In this document: one piece after another, positions 8,912-18,069 of the stretch
How the letters are laid out: every line of letters begins with the position of its first letter
How positions within the stretch are numbered: the stretch's first letter is position 1
Origin: Parahalioglobus pacificus
GTDB lineage: Bacteria > Pseudomonadota > Gammaproteobacteria > Pseudomonadales > Halieaceae
Assembly: GCF_014652275.1 (NCBI RefSeq)
Contig: NZ_BMYM01000003.1
Span: 62,001 to 126,000, forward strand
Length of the DNA: 64,000 nucleotides
Direction of reading: 5' to 3'
The notes under the pieces: model-generated
The model's database searches: none
Told to the model about the DNA's origin: nothing
What the model saw: only the letters and a program-made list of their open reading frames with translations
Made by a program: the position numbers and the translations under genes

Positions 8912-10089
8912 AAACCCATTACCTCACCGTCCAGCAGCTGAGAGGCAATAATTTCCCTGTGCCACGCAGCATTGCCCAAAAGTGTTTCCGCCGACTTTGC
9001 GCGTTTGAAGAACAACTGTATGTCGTACTCCTCGGTAAAGCCGACGCCACCGTGTAGCTGTATGCCGCAGCCCGCATTGAAGAAGGCCGCATCGCTGCAA
9101 TAGGCTTTCGCGATACTCGCGGCCTCCAAAAGCTCTTCGCCAAGCGGTCCGCCACGCAGCGCTTCGTCTGCAACACAGGCCGCGTAATACAGTGCGGAGC
9201 GCGCAGCCTCAGCTTTCAGCATCATGTCAGCGGCCTTGTGTTTAAGCGCCTGATAAGACGCTATCACGCGGCCGAATTGCACACGCTCCTGCATGTAGGC
9301 AACGCTGCTGTCCAACGACTCTTGAGCAACCCCTACTTGGTCTGCCGCAACTGCTATGGCGGCCAGTGCTATCAGTTTCTCGAGGCACTCACCGGATTGC
9401 CCAGCCTGATCGGCTTCACCCAGCAACGCATCCTCTGGCAGGAAAACATCGCGCAGGTAGACCTCTGCCTGTTTACGCGTTTCGTCCATAGTGGGTAAAT
9501 AGTTGCGCTCCAGACCGGGCGTATCGCTAGGCACAACAAAAAGACTGATGCCATCAGGACCTGTGCTGAATGGTGTGCGCGCAGCCACAATCAGTACATC
9601 AGCGCTGTGGCCGTTGGGTATGTAGCGCCAATAACCATCGAGCCGATAGCCATCGGCGGTGCGTTCCCAAATCCCTTCGACCGAGGCACAGTCCGACCGT
9701 CTGGACGCGCCGGTATACGCAACGCTGGCCGTTACGCCATCGATTAACTGCGGCAAAATCTGCTGCTTCTGGGTCTCAGTGCCAGCGAGTAATACAGCAT
9801 TTGCGCCAAGACACACCGTTGAAAAGAACGGGCTACAAAACAGATGCTTACCCATTTCTTCCAGAGTGGCCACCAGTTCCACATACCCGAGCCCCAAACC
9901 GCCGTAGGCTTCAGGGATGTGCATGGCTGGCCAGTAGAGCTCCTTGCAGACTCTCTGCCAGAGATCCGGGTCATAGCCCAACTCACTGCCCATCACACCA
10001 CGCACAGCGGCACTGCTTGATACTTCAGCAAGAAATGACCGGGCGGTATCCCGGATCATTTGCTGCTCTTCAGTGAAGGAAAACTCCAT
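8908..10089 (-). CDS. Acyl-CoA dehydrogenase homologue, probable beta subunit
   Basis: Acyl-CoA dehydrogenase-fold protein, 393 aa. It keeps the C-terminal HGGVGFTEEYDIQLFFKRAK region, which in this superfamily helps bind FAD. It lacks both possible catalytic bases: there is no YxGT motif at the C-terminus and no Glu-Arg at the IVD/LCAD position (the segment reads LAAIAVAADQVG). It is followed with a 4-base overlap by a homologue that does carry the Glu. I therefore infer a non-catalytic partner subunit, as in the ChsE/FadE alpha2beta2 enzymes. The precise substrate is unknown; the operon implies a HIP-CoA-derived acyl-CoA. Confidence 0.75.
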   Translation of the reverse strand: MEFSFTEEQQMIRDTARSFLAEVSSSAAVRGVMGSELGYDPDLWQRVCKELYWPAMHIPEAYGGLGLGYVELVATLEEMGKHLFCSPFFSTVCLGANAVLLAGTETQKQQILPQLIDGVTASVAYTGASRRSDCASVEGIWERTADGYRLDGYWRYIPNGHSADVLIVAARTPFSTGPDGISLFVVPSDTPGLERNYLPTMDETRKQAEVYLRDVFLPEDALLGEADQAGQSGECLEKLIALAAIAVAADQVGVAQESLDSSVAYMQERVQFGRVIASYQALKHKAADMMLKAEAARSALYYAACVADEALRGGPLGEELLEAASIAKAYCSDAAFFNAGCGIQLHGGVGFTEEYDIQLFFKRAKSAETLLGNAAWHREIIASQLLDGEVMGL

Positions 10090-10094
10090 GGACC

Positions 10095-10982
10095 TTAACT
10101 GCCGTAGACTTTTTGGGCGGGGACTTCAGCGGCCATTAACTGATCCATCGCGGCATCAAGTTCAGCGGGCTGCCACCGATCTCCCTTATCCAGGCCCTGG
10201 GTCGTGCGCCAACCGTCCGCAATGGAGAGCTTGCCCCCCTCGGACTCAAAGACTCTACCGGTAATGCGCGACGAAACGCCCGAGACCAGATAGGCCACCA
10301 GGGATGACACGTTCTCCGGTGCCCAGTAGTCAAAGCTATCGTCTTCAGGCTTTTTCATACGCTCAGCCATCTCGGGAACCGCGGTTGTCATGCCGGTTCT
10401 TGCGGCAGGCGCAATGGCGTTTGCAGTGACGCCATAGCGGGCAAGCTCTACGGCCTGATTAAGCGTCAGCGCTGCAATGCCGGCCTTGGCGGCCGCGTAG
10501 TTGCTCTGCCCCACAGAGCCCTGAAGGCCAGCGCCGGAAGTAGTGTTGATAATTCGGGCATCGACCTCGGCGCTTTCCTTTGACCGTCCCCGCCAATAAT
10601 GCACTGCGTGAGAGCTGATGCAGAAGTGGCCTTTCAGGTGGACCGACATAATAGCGTCCCATTCCTGCTCGGTCATCGACGCGAACATCCGGTCGCGGTT
10701 GATACCGGCATTGTTAACCACGGCATGGAGATCGCCGTACGTATCGATGGCCTGCTTGATCGCATTCAGACTATCGCCGTAGTCGGTGATGTCCGAGGTA
10801 TTGACCACAGCCTCGCCGCCCTCTGACGCGATCTGCGCTACCACTTCTGCAGCAGCATCGGCATTAATATCGTTAACAACGACTTTGGCGCCTTCTTCGG
10901 CACACACCCGCGCATGAGCTGCACCCAGTCCGCCCCCCGCGCCGGTGATAATCACAACGCGTCCTTCACAAATTCCGCTCAC
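10095..10982 (-). CDS. SDR dehydrogenase of the HIP operon (Rv3548c-like)
   Basis: Short-chain dehydrogenase, 295 aa from a GTG at 10982. The canonical cofactor motif TGAGGGLG is at 13-20, NNAG at 90-93, and the catalytic Ser149, Tyr162 and Lys166. The sequence resembles the peroxisomal multifunctional enzyme/17-beta-HSD4 type of hydroxyacyl-CoA dehydrogenase. A related SDR (Rv3548c) belongs to the mycobacterial KstR2 regulon. Likely role: oxidation of a hydroxyacyl-CoA intermediate during side-chain or ring-fragment beta-oxidation. A 92-base gap separates it from fadA6 upstream, the largest gap inside the operon. Confidence 0.72.
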   Translation of the reverse strand: MSGICEGRVVIITGAGGGLGAAHARVCAEEGAKVVVNDINADAAAEVVAQIASEGGEAVVNTSDITDYGDSLNAIKQAIDTYGDLHAVVNNAGINRDRMFASMTEQEWDAIMSVHLKGHFCISSHAVHYWRGRSKESAEVDARIINTTSGAGLQGSVGQSNYAAAKAGIAALTLNQAVELARYGVTANAIAPAARTGMTTAVPEMAERMKKPEDDSFDYWAPENVSSLVAYLVSGVSSRITGRVFESEGGKLSIADGWRTTQGLDKGDRWQPAELDAAMDQLMAAEVPAQKVYGS

Positions 10983-11074
10983 AAGCTCAACTCCACACTG
11001 TTTCTCTATTCTTCACTCATATTCACTGCACATCACAACGCCGTGAATCTGTCGTCGCTTACCTAGGGATAAAA

Positions 11075-12223
11075 TCACAGCCGCTCAATCACTGTGACAT
11101 TCGCCTGGCCACCACCCTCGCACATGGTTTGCAGGCCATAGCGGCCACCAGTGCGTTCCAACTCATGCAGCAAGGTGGTCATTAGCTTGGTCCCCGTGGC
11201 CCCAAGAGGGTGACCAAGAGAGATCGCGCCGCCATTCACATTGGTCTTTTCATGCGGATAACCGGTTTCCTTCAACCAGGCCATGGGCACAGAGGCAAAA
11301 GCCTCATTAATCTCTACCAGGTCCATATCCTCGAGGCGCATACCCGACCGCTTCATGGCATAAGCAGTCGCGGGAATAGGCGCAGTTAGCATCCAGATGG
11401 GGTCCTCCGCGCGCACACTCATGTGAGCAATACGGGCACGGGGGGTCAGGTTATAGCGCTTGAGCGCTTCCTCGGACACCAGCAGCATGGCGCTGGCCGC
11501 ATCGCAGGTTTGGCTCGATACCGCTGCCGTGATCGTGCCGCCTTCCGCCAGTGGTGCAAGTTCTGCCATCTTTTCCATACTGGTATTGCGCGGCGTCTCG
11601 TCCATCTCAACGCCATTCAACGGTGCCACTTCCCGATCGAATCGCCCCTCTTCAATGGCGCGCAGTGCCCGTGTGTGGGACTCCAGAGCGAAGGCCTCCA
11701 TCTCTTCCCGGCTGATGTTCCATTTGTCAGCGATCATCTGGGCCGAGTTGAATTGCGAAACTGGCACATCGCCATAGCGGGCAACCCAACCCTGGCTGCC
11801 GGAGAACGGGTCGCTGAACCCTAGAGGCTCAGCCGCAAGCATCGCGGAGGAAATAGGAATCTGGGTCATGGTCTGCACACCGCCTGCCACAACCACATCG
11901 TTTACGCCGGCCATAATCGCCTGGGCTGCGAAGTGCACAGCTTGCTGCGATGAGCCGCACTGACGATCAACCGTTGTGCCAGGCACTTCGTCCGATAAGC
12001 CCGCTGCCAACCAGCAGGTGCGCGCAATGTCCCCCGCCAGCGGTCCGATGGTGTCCACGCAGCCGAACACCACATCGTCATAGTCATTGTCTGGAATGGC
12101 GTTACGATCAACGAGCGTTTTGAGCACGTGTGCGCCCAGGTCAGCGCCATGGACATCCGCCAGGCCACCTTTGCGGCGTCCCGTGGGCGTGCGCACCGCA
12201 TCAACAATATAGGCTTCTGCCAT
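11075..12223 (-). CDS. fadA6: FadA6-like thiolase
   Basis: Acetyl-CoA acyltransferase, 382 aa from the ATG at 12223 (MAEAYIVDAVRTP); the frame opens 6 codons earlier. The thiolase catalytic set is complete: Cys89 in DRQCGSSQQ, His338 in GHPLGATG, and Cys368 in CEGGG. The N-terminus, the DRQCGSSQQA segment and the RYGLQTMCEGGG C-terminus closely match mycobacterial FadA6 as I remember it. FadA6 performs the thiolytic step after opening of the last steroid ring. The gene lies 21 bases upstream (lower coordinates) of a dehydrogenase subunit stop within the operon. Confidence 0.85.
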   Translation of the reverse strand: MAEAYIVDAVRTPTGRRKGGLADVHGADLGAHVLKTLVDRNAIPDNDYDDVVFGCVDTIGPLAGDIARTCWLAAGLSDEVPGTTVDRQCGSSQQAVHFAAQAIMAGVNDVVVAGGVQTMTQIPISSAMLAAEPLGFSDPFSGSQGWVARYGDVPVSQFNSAQMIADKWNISREEMEAFALESHTRALRAIEEGRFDREVAPLNGVEMDETPRNTSMEKMAELAPLAEGGTITAAVSSQTCDAASAMLLVSEEALKRYNLTPRARIAHMSVRAEDPIWMLTAPIPATAYAMKRSGMRLEDMDLVEINEAFASVPMAWLKETGYPHEKTNVNGGAISLGHPLGATGTKLMTTLLHELERTGGRYGLQTMCEGGGQANVTVIERL

Positions 12224-12244
12224 TTTTCTATCTCCGATCAATCA

Positions 12245-13291
12245 CTATGAGAAGGTGCCGGTCGCCCCGAGTCGGGCGTCGTCATACATGAGGTAATCCA
12301 TGACACAGGCCTTGTGAAAACCGCTGTCACCCCAGGTGCCAGCCAGCGCCCAGGCTTTTTTCATGAAGATGTGCAGATCCACTTCCCAGGTATAACCCAT
12401 GGCGCCGTGCACCTGGATACTGTGTTTCGCCGCAAGGTTCGCCGCGTCACAGGCTGCCAACTTGGCGTGGGCAACATGACGTTGCGCGCCAGGGTCGTCT
12501 GTAAAGAGCGAGTAGGCCGCGCGCGCGACCGCAGGTTTTGCATACTCAAGGCGCACTGCCACATTGGCCATGTGGTGTTTGACCGCCTGGAACGAACCAA
12601 TGGGTTTACCGAACTGTTGACGATCCGAAGTGTAGGCCACGGACATATCGATCATGCGTTGCGCTAGCCCCAAACACTGCGCCGCAGCACCCAGTGCGCC
12701 GCGGCGCATTGCCAAACCGCCAACGGCGTTGGCCGCAGCGCCGGTGAGCACAGGCTCAACGCCCGGCTCTATCGCTATCGCGTACAAACGGCGGGATGGA
12801 TCAACAGACGCATTTGCGCGCGCAGTAAATTGCCCCGGATGCAGTGCAAACAAGGCATCACCTTCGCACCACAGCAGAAGATCTGCCACGTGCGCATCCT
12901 CTGCCAACTGGTTATTGGCCAGGCCGCACACAACACGCGCTGATCCGTCGGCTACTTTCGGGAGCCAGGTAGCGGCCAGTTCGCCGCCCACGGCCTGCAA
13001 TACAGGCACGGCAACCAAAGCGGTGTTAACAAGTGGTTCTGGCAGTGCCACATACCCGCACTCCTGCGCCAGTAGCACAAAGTCCACTGCCGACATACCC
13101 AGACCGCCATGCGACTCCGGTACCGTTAACCCGGTAACACCCAACTCTGTCAGAGCCTGCCACAGCGCATCGTCGCGTCCGGTCGGAGATTCCCAACCCG
13201 CGCGGATACGTTCCGGTGTTACCTCATTGCGCAAGAACTCACCCACGGAATCACGAAACAGGTATTGGTCTTCAGAAAACGTAAAGTCCAT
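12245..13291 (-). CDS. Acyl-CoA dehydrogenase homologue, probable beta subunit (FadE32/33-like)
   Basis: Short acyl-CoA dehydrogenase-fold protein, 348 aa. The ATG at 13291 is chosen because GGGAGAG lies 5 bases upstream of it; a GTG one codon earlier is less well placed. The HGAMGYTWEVDLHIFMKKA segment is present, but neither the YxGT glutamate nor the internal Glu-Arg base is seen (LGAAAQCLGLAQRM at that site). It is shorter than the usual 380 aa, as are FadE32 and FadE33 in mycobacteria. It starts 13 bases after the stop of its Glu-bearing partner, so the two probably form a heteromeric dehydrogenase. Confidence 0.74.
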   Translation of the reverse strand: MDFTFSEDQYLFRDSVGEFLRNEVTPERIRAGWESPTGRDDALWQALTELGVTGLTVPESHGGLGMSAVDFVLLAQECGYVALPEPLVNTALVAVPVLQAVGGELAATWLPKVADGSARVVCGLANNQLAEDAHVADLLLWCEGDALFALHPGQFTARANASVDPSRRLYAIAIEPGVEPVLTGAAANAVGGLAMRRGALGAAAQCLGLAQRMIDMSVAYTSDRQQFGKPIGSFQAVKHHMANVAVRLEYAKPAVARAAYSLFTDDPGAQRHVAHAKLAACDAANLAAKHSIQVHGAMGYTWEVDLHIFMKKAWALAGTWGDSGFHKACVMDYLMYDDARLGATGTFS

Positions 13292-13303
13292 CACTGCTCT
13301 CCC

Positions 13304-14467
13304 TTATCGCGGCATGCCAAGCATCCGCTCGGCAATGATGTTGCGCTGAATCTCATTGGTGCCCGCATAGATAGGGCCCGACTGGGAGAACAGCCATCCG
13401 TCCAGCCAGCTACCCACACCTGCCGCGTCTGGCGCGTGTGGCCAAAGCTCGGCCCGCGCACCCAGAATGCTCATCGCGGTTGCGTGCATTGACTGATCCA
13501 GTTCAGACCAAAAGATTTTATTGGTTGACGACTCTGCACCAATTTTTCCGCCCTGGCTTAAACGACAGGCAGTCTGGTAGGTCGAAAGGCAATAGCTCTC
13601 CGCGTCAAGATAGGCTTGCATCACTGCCTCTCGAATGGCCGGGTCACGGTCGGCTGACGCCCGATTCTCCCGATACAGCTCAACAAGACGTTTCGCAGTT
13701 TCCTGAAAACGCGCCGGCGAACGCAGCATCAAACCGCGTTCAAATCCTGCGGTGGCCATGGCCACCGACCAGCCTGCGCCCTCATCGCCAAGGCGACAAT
13801 CTTCTGAGACTTCAACATCGTCAAAGAAAATTTCAGCAAAGCCCGGCAAACCGTCTAGCTGCGGGATCGGCCGCACAGTCACACCCGGGCTATCCAGCGG
13901 CACCAGAATAAATGTCAGCCCCCTGTGTCGCTGCGAGTCAGGGTCAGTCCGAAACATTCCGAACACCCAGTCGGCCCAGACCGCACGCGTAGACCAAATC
14001 TTCTGTCCATTGATTACGTATTTGTCGCCCTTGCGCTCGGCGCGGGCTCGAATGGCTGCCATGTCAGAGCCGGCATTGGGCTCTGACCAGCCCTGCGCCC
14101 ACACATCCTCGCCGGTCGCCATGCGCGGCAAAAAGCGCGCCTTCTGCGCCTCGGTGCCGTACTCCATCAGGGTGGGACCCAGCAGAAAAATTCCGTTCTG
14201 GTTCACGCGCAGTGGCGCGCCCGCCCGGTAGTATTCTTCTTCAAAGATCAGCCACTCGATCAGGTCGCAACCGCGCCCACCCAGCGCTTCCGGCCAGGTC
14301 ACCATGCCGAAGCGCCCACTGTTCAGCGTGGCCTCCCACTCCCTGTGCTGGGCAAAGCCCTCTGCGGTATCAAAGGTCTGTAGAGGCTGGGCTGGCACAT
14401 GCTCGGCCAACCATTGCCGCACCTCTGCGCGAAAATCCTGCTGCTTCTGTGAATACGATAAGTCCAT
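13304..14467 (-). CDS. Acyl-CoA dehydrogenase, probable catalytic subunit (FadE31-like)
   Basis: Acyl-CoA dehydrogenase, 387 aa. The FAD/substrate motif GWSEPNAGSD is at 126-135. The C-terminal motif reads IYAGTNEIQRN, with Ala in the place of the YEGT glutamate, and Glu243 in GFERG is the likely catalytic base. It pairs with the shorter homologue immediately downstream. In Mycobacterium, FadE31-FadE32-FadE33 act late in HIP breakdown, and the operon position suggests the same here. Assignment to FadE31 rather than FadE30 rests only on its partner and neighbours. Confidence 0.75.
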   Translation of the reverse strand: MDLSYSQKQQDFRAEVRQWLAEHVPAQPLQTFDTAEGFAQHREWEATLNSGRFGMVTWPEALGGRGCDLIEWLIFEEEYYRAGAPLRVNQNGIFLLGPTLMEYGTEAQKARFLPRMATGEDVWAQGWSEPNAGSDMAAIRARAERKGDKYVINGQKIWSTRAVWADWVFGMFRTDPDSQRHRGLTFILVPLDSPGVTVRPIPQLDGLPGFAEIFFDDVEVSEDCRLGDEGAGWSVAMATAGFERGLMLRSPARFQETAKRLVELYRENRASADRDPAIREAVMQAYLDAESYCLSTYQTACRLSQGGKIGAESSTNKIFWSELDQSMHATAMSILGARAELWPHAPDAAGVGSWLDGWLFSQSGPIYAGTNEIQRNIIAERMLGMPR

Positions 14468-14492
14468 TGGTCAGATAGGCACCGTAGCGGTG

Positions 14493-15251
14493 CTACTCCT
14501 TAAAATCTGCGTCGCGTTTTTCAACGAAGGCGTCGCGCGACTCCTGCGAGTCGCCCATGGTGTAAGCCTCAAGCGTGAAGCCTTGCTCCCAGCGGTACTT
14601 GGCTTCCAGGTCACCGTCTTCAATACCGGTCAGTGCTTCCTTGGCCAACTCCACCATCGCGGGTGATTTCTCAGCAATGGTTAGGGCGATACCGAGCGCG
14701 GTCTCACGCAAATGTTCGCGTGGCACGACTTTTTCGACAGCACCGAGGCGGTAGGCCTCCTGCGCATCGATAAACTCGCCGGTGAAGTACATGTGGCGCA
14801 CTTTCTGCACCGGGAAAAGCCGCTGGAGGTGCGCACCACCGCCCATAGCCCCGCGGTCTATTTCGGGCACACCAAAGCGGGCACACTCTGACGCCACAAG
14901 GATATCGGCAGCACCGGACATGCCGATACCGCCGCCCAACACGAAACCGTGCAGCGCCAGAATCACTGGCTTGGGATTACGGTGGATAGCGCGGTAGGTC
15001 TCGTAGTTACCTCGATTCACGTCCACGATTCTTTCAGGTTTTGCAGCCAGTTCCTTGATATCAACCCCGGCGCAAAAGCCCTTGCCCTCGGCAGACACAA
15101 CGATCACACGCACAGCGTCATCGGCGCCGAAATCGTCCAGGGCATCGGCGATTGCGAACCAGCCTGCGCTGTCGAACGCATTAACCGGCGGATTGTTCAG
15201 CACTAATTCGCCGATCCCGTTTTCAATATGCACATCAAATGGTGTCTTCAT
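14493..15251 (-). CDS. echA20: EchA20-like crotonase, ring-D hydrolase
   Basis: Crotonase-superfamily protein, 252 aa. In Mycobacterium, EchA20 hydrolytically opens steroid ring D at the CoA-thioester stage. The oxyanion-hole elements are visible (FCAGVDIKEL and GGGIGMSGAAD), along with FGVPEIDRGAMGGG. The C-terminal YRWEQGFTLEAY and the terminal RDAFVEKRD match EchA20 better than ordinary enoyl-CoA hydratases. It overlaps ipdC by 4 bases (ATGA at 15248-15251), supporting coupled translation of consecutive pathway steps. Confidence 0.82.
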   Translation of the reverse strand: MKTPFDVHIENGIGELVLNNPPVNAFDSAGWFAIADALDDFGADDAVRVIVVSAEGKGFCAGVDIKELAAKPERIVDVNRGNYETYRAIHRNPKPVILALHGFVLGGGIGMSGAADILVASECARFGVPEIDRGAMGGGAHLQRLFPVQKVRHMYFTGEFIDAQEAYRLGAVEKVVPREHLRETALGIALTIAEKSPAMVELAKEALTGIEDGDLEAKYRWEQGFTLEAYTMGDSQESRDAFVEKRDADFKE

Positions 15252-16345
15252 ACTGAAGGCACTCCCTCTTTCTTGTTGTCATTGCGCAAGGCCAGCAGCG
15301 CCAATCGCTGTTCGGCTTCTTCGACGATGGACTGAACCAGTGACTCACAGCTGACTATGCTGTCGATAACACCGGCCACTTGCCCACTGGGCAGCACGCC
15401 ATGCGCCGGTTCGCCGTCCACCATGGCTTTCTGGATAATCATGGGGGCGTTGGCGGACATAATCGCCTGCGCGGGTGTTAGATCGTCATCGCGACTCATG
15501 GCCAGCGCCGATTTCAAGAGCTGACCGATCGTAGCGCCTGTGTACTTGCGGTAGGCAAGACCATTTTTTACAGCGATCCAGAGTTTGCGGAGATTGCCGG
15601 CGCGCTCCAGGTCGCCCAACACCTCATTCATAATCATGCGCTGGGGCAAACCATCCATCGCCGTTGAACGAATAATCTGTGCGGGATCACCGCAGTCCAC
15701 ATAGCGTTGCAGTGTTTCGCGAGGCACCGGGCTTTCTTCCGTCATCAGAAAACGCGTGCCCATTGCTATGCCGTCGGCACCCCAGGCCAGCGCCGCCAGT
15801 AATCCCCGGCCGTCCTTGAAGCCGCCAGCCGCCACAACGGGCACCTTCTCGCCAACCGCATCGATGACCTGTGGAATCAACAGCGTTGTAGGGACGGCCC
15901 CCGTGTGGCCACCGCCCTCGCCCCCTTGCACGGTAACCACGTCAGCACCCAGTTCGACCGCCTTCGCCGCGTGCTTGGGCAGGCCCACCGTGGGCATGCA
16001 CACTACACCGGCGGACTTCAACTTCTGGATAAACTCTGGCCCGGGCGAGCGGGAATAGCTGACTGCACGCACCCCGTGGCGAATCACCATATCAACGATG
16101 TCGGCAGCGTTCGGCTGATACATATGGAAGTTCACGCCGAACGGTTTATCAGTCAGCGCCTTTACCCGCAGGATGTCGCGCTCCATCTCCTCGGGCGGGA
16201 TGGTGGCGCCAGCAAGAAAACCAAAGGCACCTGCGTTACAGCTGCCCGCGACCAATTCGGGATGAGCAACCCAGCCCATCGCCGTTTGAACAATGGGATA
16301 GCGACAACCCAGCAACTGGGTAAGGCGAGTCTCCAGCGAGGACAT
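15248..16345 (-). CDS. ipdC: IpdC-like flavin oxidoreductase (nitronate monooxygenase family)
   Basis: FMN-dependent TIM-barrel protein of the nitronate monooxygenase/2-nitropropane dioxygenase family, 365 aa. Visible family features are the N-terminal YPIVQTAMGWVAHPEL, the VQGGEGGGHTG phosphate-binding region around residue 145, and AAGGFKDGRG and GADGIAMGTRFL. IpdC acts in HIP degradation as an oxidoreductase on a CoA-linked ring intermediate. Its ATG begins within the ipdB stop (TAATG), and it overlaps echA20 by 4 bases at its other end. Confidence 0.84.
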   Translation of the reverse strand: MSSLETRLTQLLGCRYPIVQTAMGWVAHPELVAGSCNAGAFGFLAGATIPPEEMERDILRVKALTDKPFGVNFHMYQPNAADIVDMVIRHGVRAVSYSRSPGPEFIQKLKSAGVVCMPTVGLPKHAAKAVELGADVVTVQGGEGGGHTGAVPTTLLIPQVIDAVGEKVPVVAAGGFKDGRGLLAALAWGADGIAMGTRFLMTEESPVPRETLQRYVDCGDPAQIIRSTAMDGLPQRMIMNEVLGDLERAGNLRKLWIAVKNGLAYRKYTGATIGQLLKSALAMSRDDDLTPAQAIMSANAPMIIQKAMVDGEPAHGVLPSGQVAGVIDSIVSCESLVQSIVEEAEQRLALLALRNDNKKEGVPSV

Positions 16346-17151
16346 TACTGTGCCTCACCCGCGGCGGGCACACCCGGGGGATTACCCCTGATTTGCAGGG
16401 CGCGCTGATTGTGCGGATCCAGCGCCGCAATCACTGCCAGTTGCTCGGCGGTTGGCGCAGTCGTCTGTGGCACATCATCGGGCACAAACACGGGGTACCC
16501 CGTATTTTCCTGTACCTGCTCTACCGTTACCCCCGGATGCAGGGATCGCAGTCGTATCTGGTAGTCAGGTCCGCCGAAATCCATCACGCACAAGTTGGTA
16601 ATCACCCGGCGTATATCGATATCTGACAGTTGGTGCCCACGCGGCAATCGATCGGGGTTGTAGCCTACGGAGGAAACGAAATCACACTCGCCCTCCATAA
16701 ACACACGGGGGTTGTGGTCTGGAACAAAGAAACTGTTCGGGTGTGAAATGGAGTTACCCGGAAAACCCCGCGCACCCAGCATCATCACTTTAGGCTGGGC
16801 ATAAGAGCCACCCAGTGCGGACGTATTTGTTTGGCCGAAGCGGTCGATTTGGGTAGGGCCCAACATGGCATGGCGCTTGCCGCTCCACACGTTGTCGAAA
16901 ATACGCGAAAAGCCCATCCAGCTTTCGTTCGCCTGCTCAAAGTCAGCATCGCGCTTACCTAATGGATTGGGCTCCGACAGCATAAATGCCTCGGAGTCGG
17001 TCATCATGAGATCGGTATTGCTGGTTTTCATCGCAAGACTGGCCGCCAGACGCGGTATGACACCAATCCCCGTCGCCAGTACCTCTCCGTCGTCGTTGAA
17101 TGCTTCGCTGGCTGCAACGATGCACAACTCTGCCAGGCTATATTCTGTCAT
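16345..17151 (-). CDS. ipdB: IpdB, beta subunit of ring-C hydrolase
   Basis: Family I CoA-transferase-like protein, 268 aa. An AGGAG lies 7 bases before the ATG at 17151; an ATG two codons earlier is too close to it. With IpdA it forms the IpdAB hydrolase that opens steroid ring C of COCHEA-CoA in Mycobacterium; this is a retro-Claisen-type hydrolysis, not CoA transfer. Recognisable segments include TGIGVIPRLAASLAM, GPTQIDRFGQTN and FVSSVGYNPDRLPRGH. It follows ipdA after an 18-base gap. Confidence 0.85.
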   Translation of the reverse strand: MTEYSLAELCIVAASEAFNDDGEVLATGIGVIPRLAASLAMKTSNTDLMMTDSEAFMLSEPNPLGKRDADFEQANESWMGFSRIFDNVWSGKRHAMLGPTQIDRFGQTNTSALGGSYAQPKVMMLGARGFPGNSISHPNSFFVPDHNPRVFMEGECDFVSSVGYNPDRLPRGHQLSDIDIRRVITNLCVMDFGGPDYQIRLRSLHPGVTVEQVQENTGYPVFVPDDVPQTTAPTAEQLAVIAALDPHNQRALQIRGNPPGVPAAGEAQ

Positions 17152-17169
17152 GGTCATTCTCCTGGACGC

Positions 17170-18042
17170 TCAGTAAGTGGGAAGTTCAATGGAACGAATG
17201 GCATCCAGTCCGCCAACGCGGGACTGATACTCCGCTTCGTCCGCCCCAAGGTAGCTGTCCAGGTAGCTCTGGATACCGCCCTCTTTCGCACTGGCGGCGT
17301 AGGCTTTGAAGTGTGGCACGTCAAAACCATACAGCGGACTGCAGGAGCTGGGATGTGCACCCCCGGGGATGGGGATCACGCCGCTGGTTGCCGCTCGCTC
17401 CCAGTGCACGTGCCGCGCCTGCTCAGGCGAATGAAAATACTCGCTATCCACCAGTTCATCGCAGGACACCAGCGTGGTGGTGGCTGCCCGGGCAAACCAG
17501 TCGTCCATGTAATGATCGGGGCCAGCAATCTGGCAGACACCGCGCGCATCAGCACGGTCTGCGTGTATCAGGGAGACGTCCAGCTTGAGAGCTGGCATTG
17601 CGACCCACTCTTTATCGTCGTAGGGGCTGTCGATCAGTTTGATCTCGGGGTTGTGCGTAATAATGTCAGTGCCCAATCCAACCTCGGTGGGAATAAACGG
17701 CAAACCCCAGGCTGCGGCACGCAAGCCCAGCAACATCATGCCTTCGTCAATCTCCATCACCTCAAGGCCACCGGATTGGCGCGCTTGCCTGAAGTAAGGT
17801 TCCAGGGGAATGAAGTCCAAGGACACAAAGGCAAACACCAATTTGCGAACGCGACCGGCTGCACACAGCATGCCCACATCAGCACCGCCGTAGGCCACAA
17901 CCGTTAAGTCCTTGACGTCAGAGCGCAGAATCTCCCGCACTAAGGCCATCGGTTTGCGGCGCGGCCCCCAGCCCCCGATGCCGACGGTCATTCCGTCTTC
18001 TATCTGCGCCACAGCCTCACTGGCTGTCATTCGCTTATCCAT
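17170..18042 (-). CDS. ipdA: IpdA, alpha subunit of ring-C hydrolase
   Basis: CoA-transferase-fold alpha subunit, 290 aa, ATG with AGGAG 6 bases upstream. The N-terminus has the glycine loop GIGGWGPRRKPM (21-32) and SLDFIPLEPYFRQAR. Glu100 in the segment IDEGMMLLGLRAAAW probably corresponds to the active-site glutamate reported for mycobacterial IpdA (inferred from the local pattern, not from an alignment). Paired ipdA-ipdB next to ipdC and echA20 is diagnostic of steroid C/D-ring degradation. It lies 27 bases downstream of the regulator gene. Confidence 0.86.
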   Translation of the reverse strand: MDKRMTASEAVAQIEDGMTVGIGGWGPRRKPMALVREILRSDVKDLTVVAYGGADVGMLCAAGRVRKLVFAFVSLDFIPLEPYFRQARQSGGLEVMEIDEGMMLLGLRAAAWGLPFIPTEVGLGTDIITHNPEIKLIDSPYDDKEWVAMPALKLDVSLIHADRADARGVCQIAGPDHYMDDWFARAATTTLVSCDELVDSEYFHSPEQARHVHWERAATSGVIPIPGGAHPSSCSPLYGFDVPHFKAYAASAKEGGIQSYLDSYLGADEAEYQSRVGGLDAIRSIELPTY

Positions 18043-18069
18043 ACTTGCTCCTTCTGACCTTCTGTCTCG

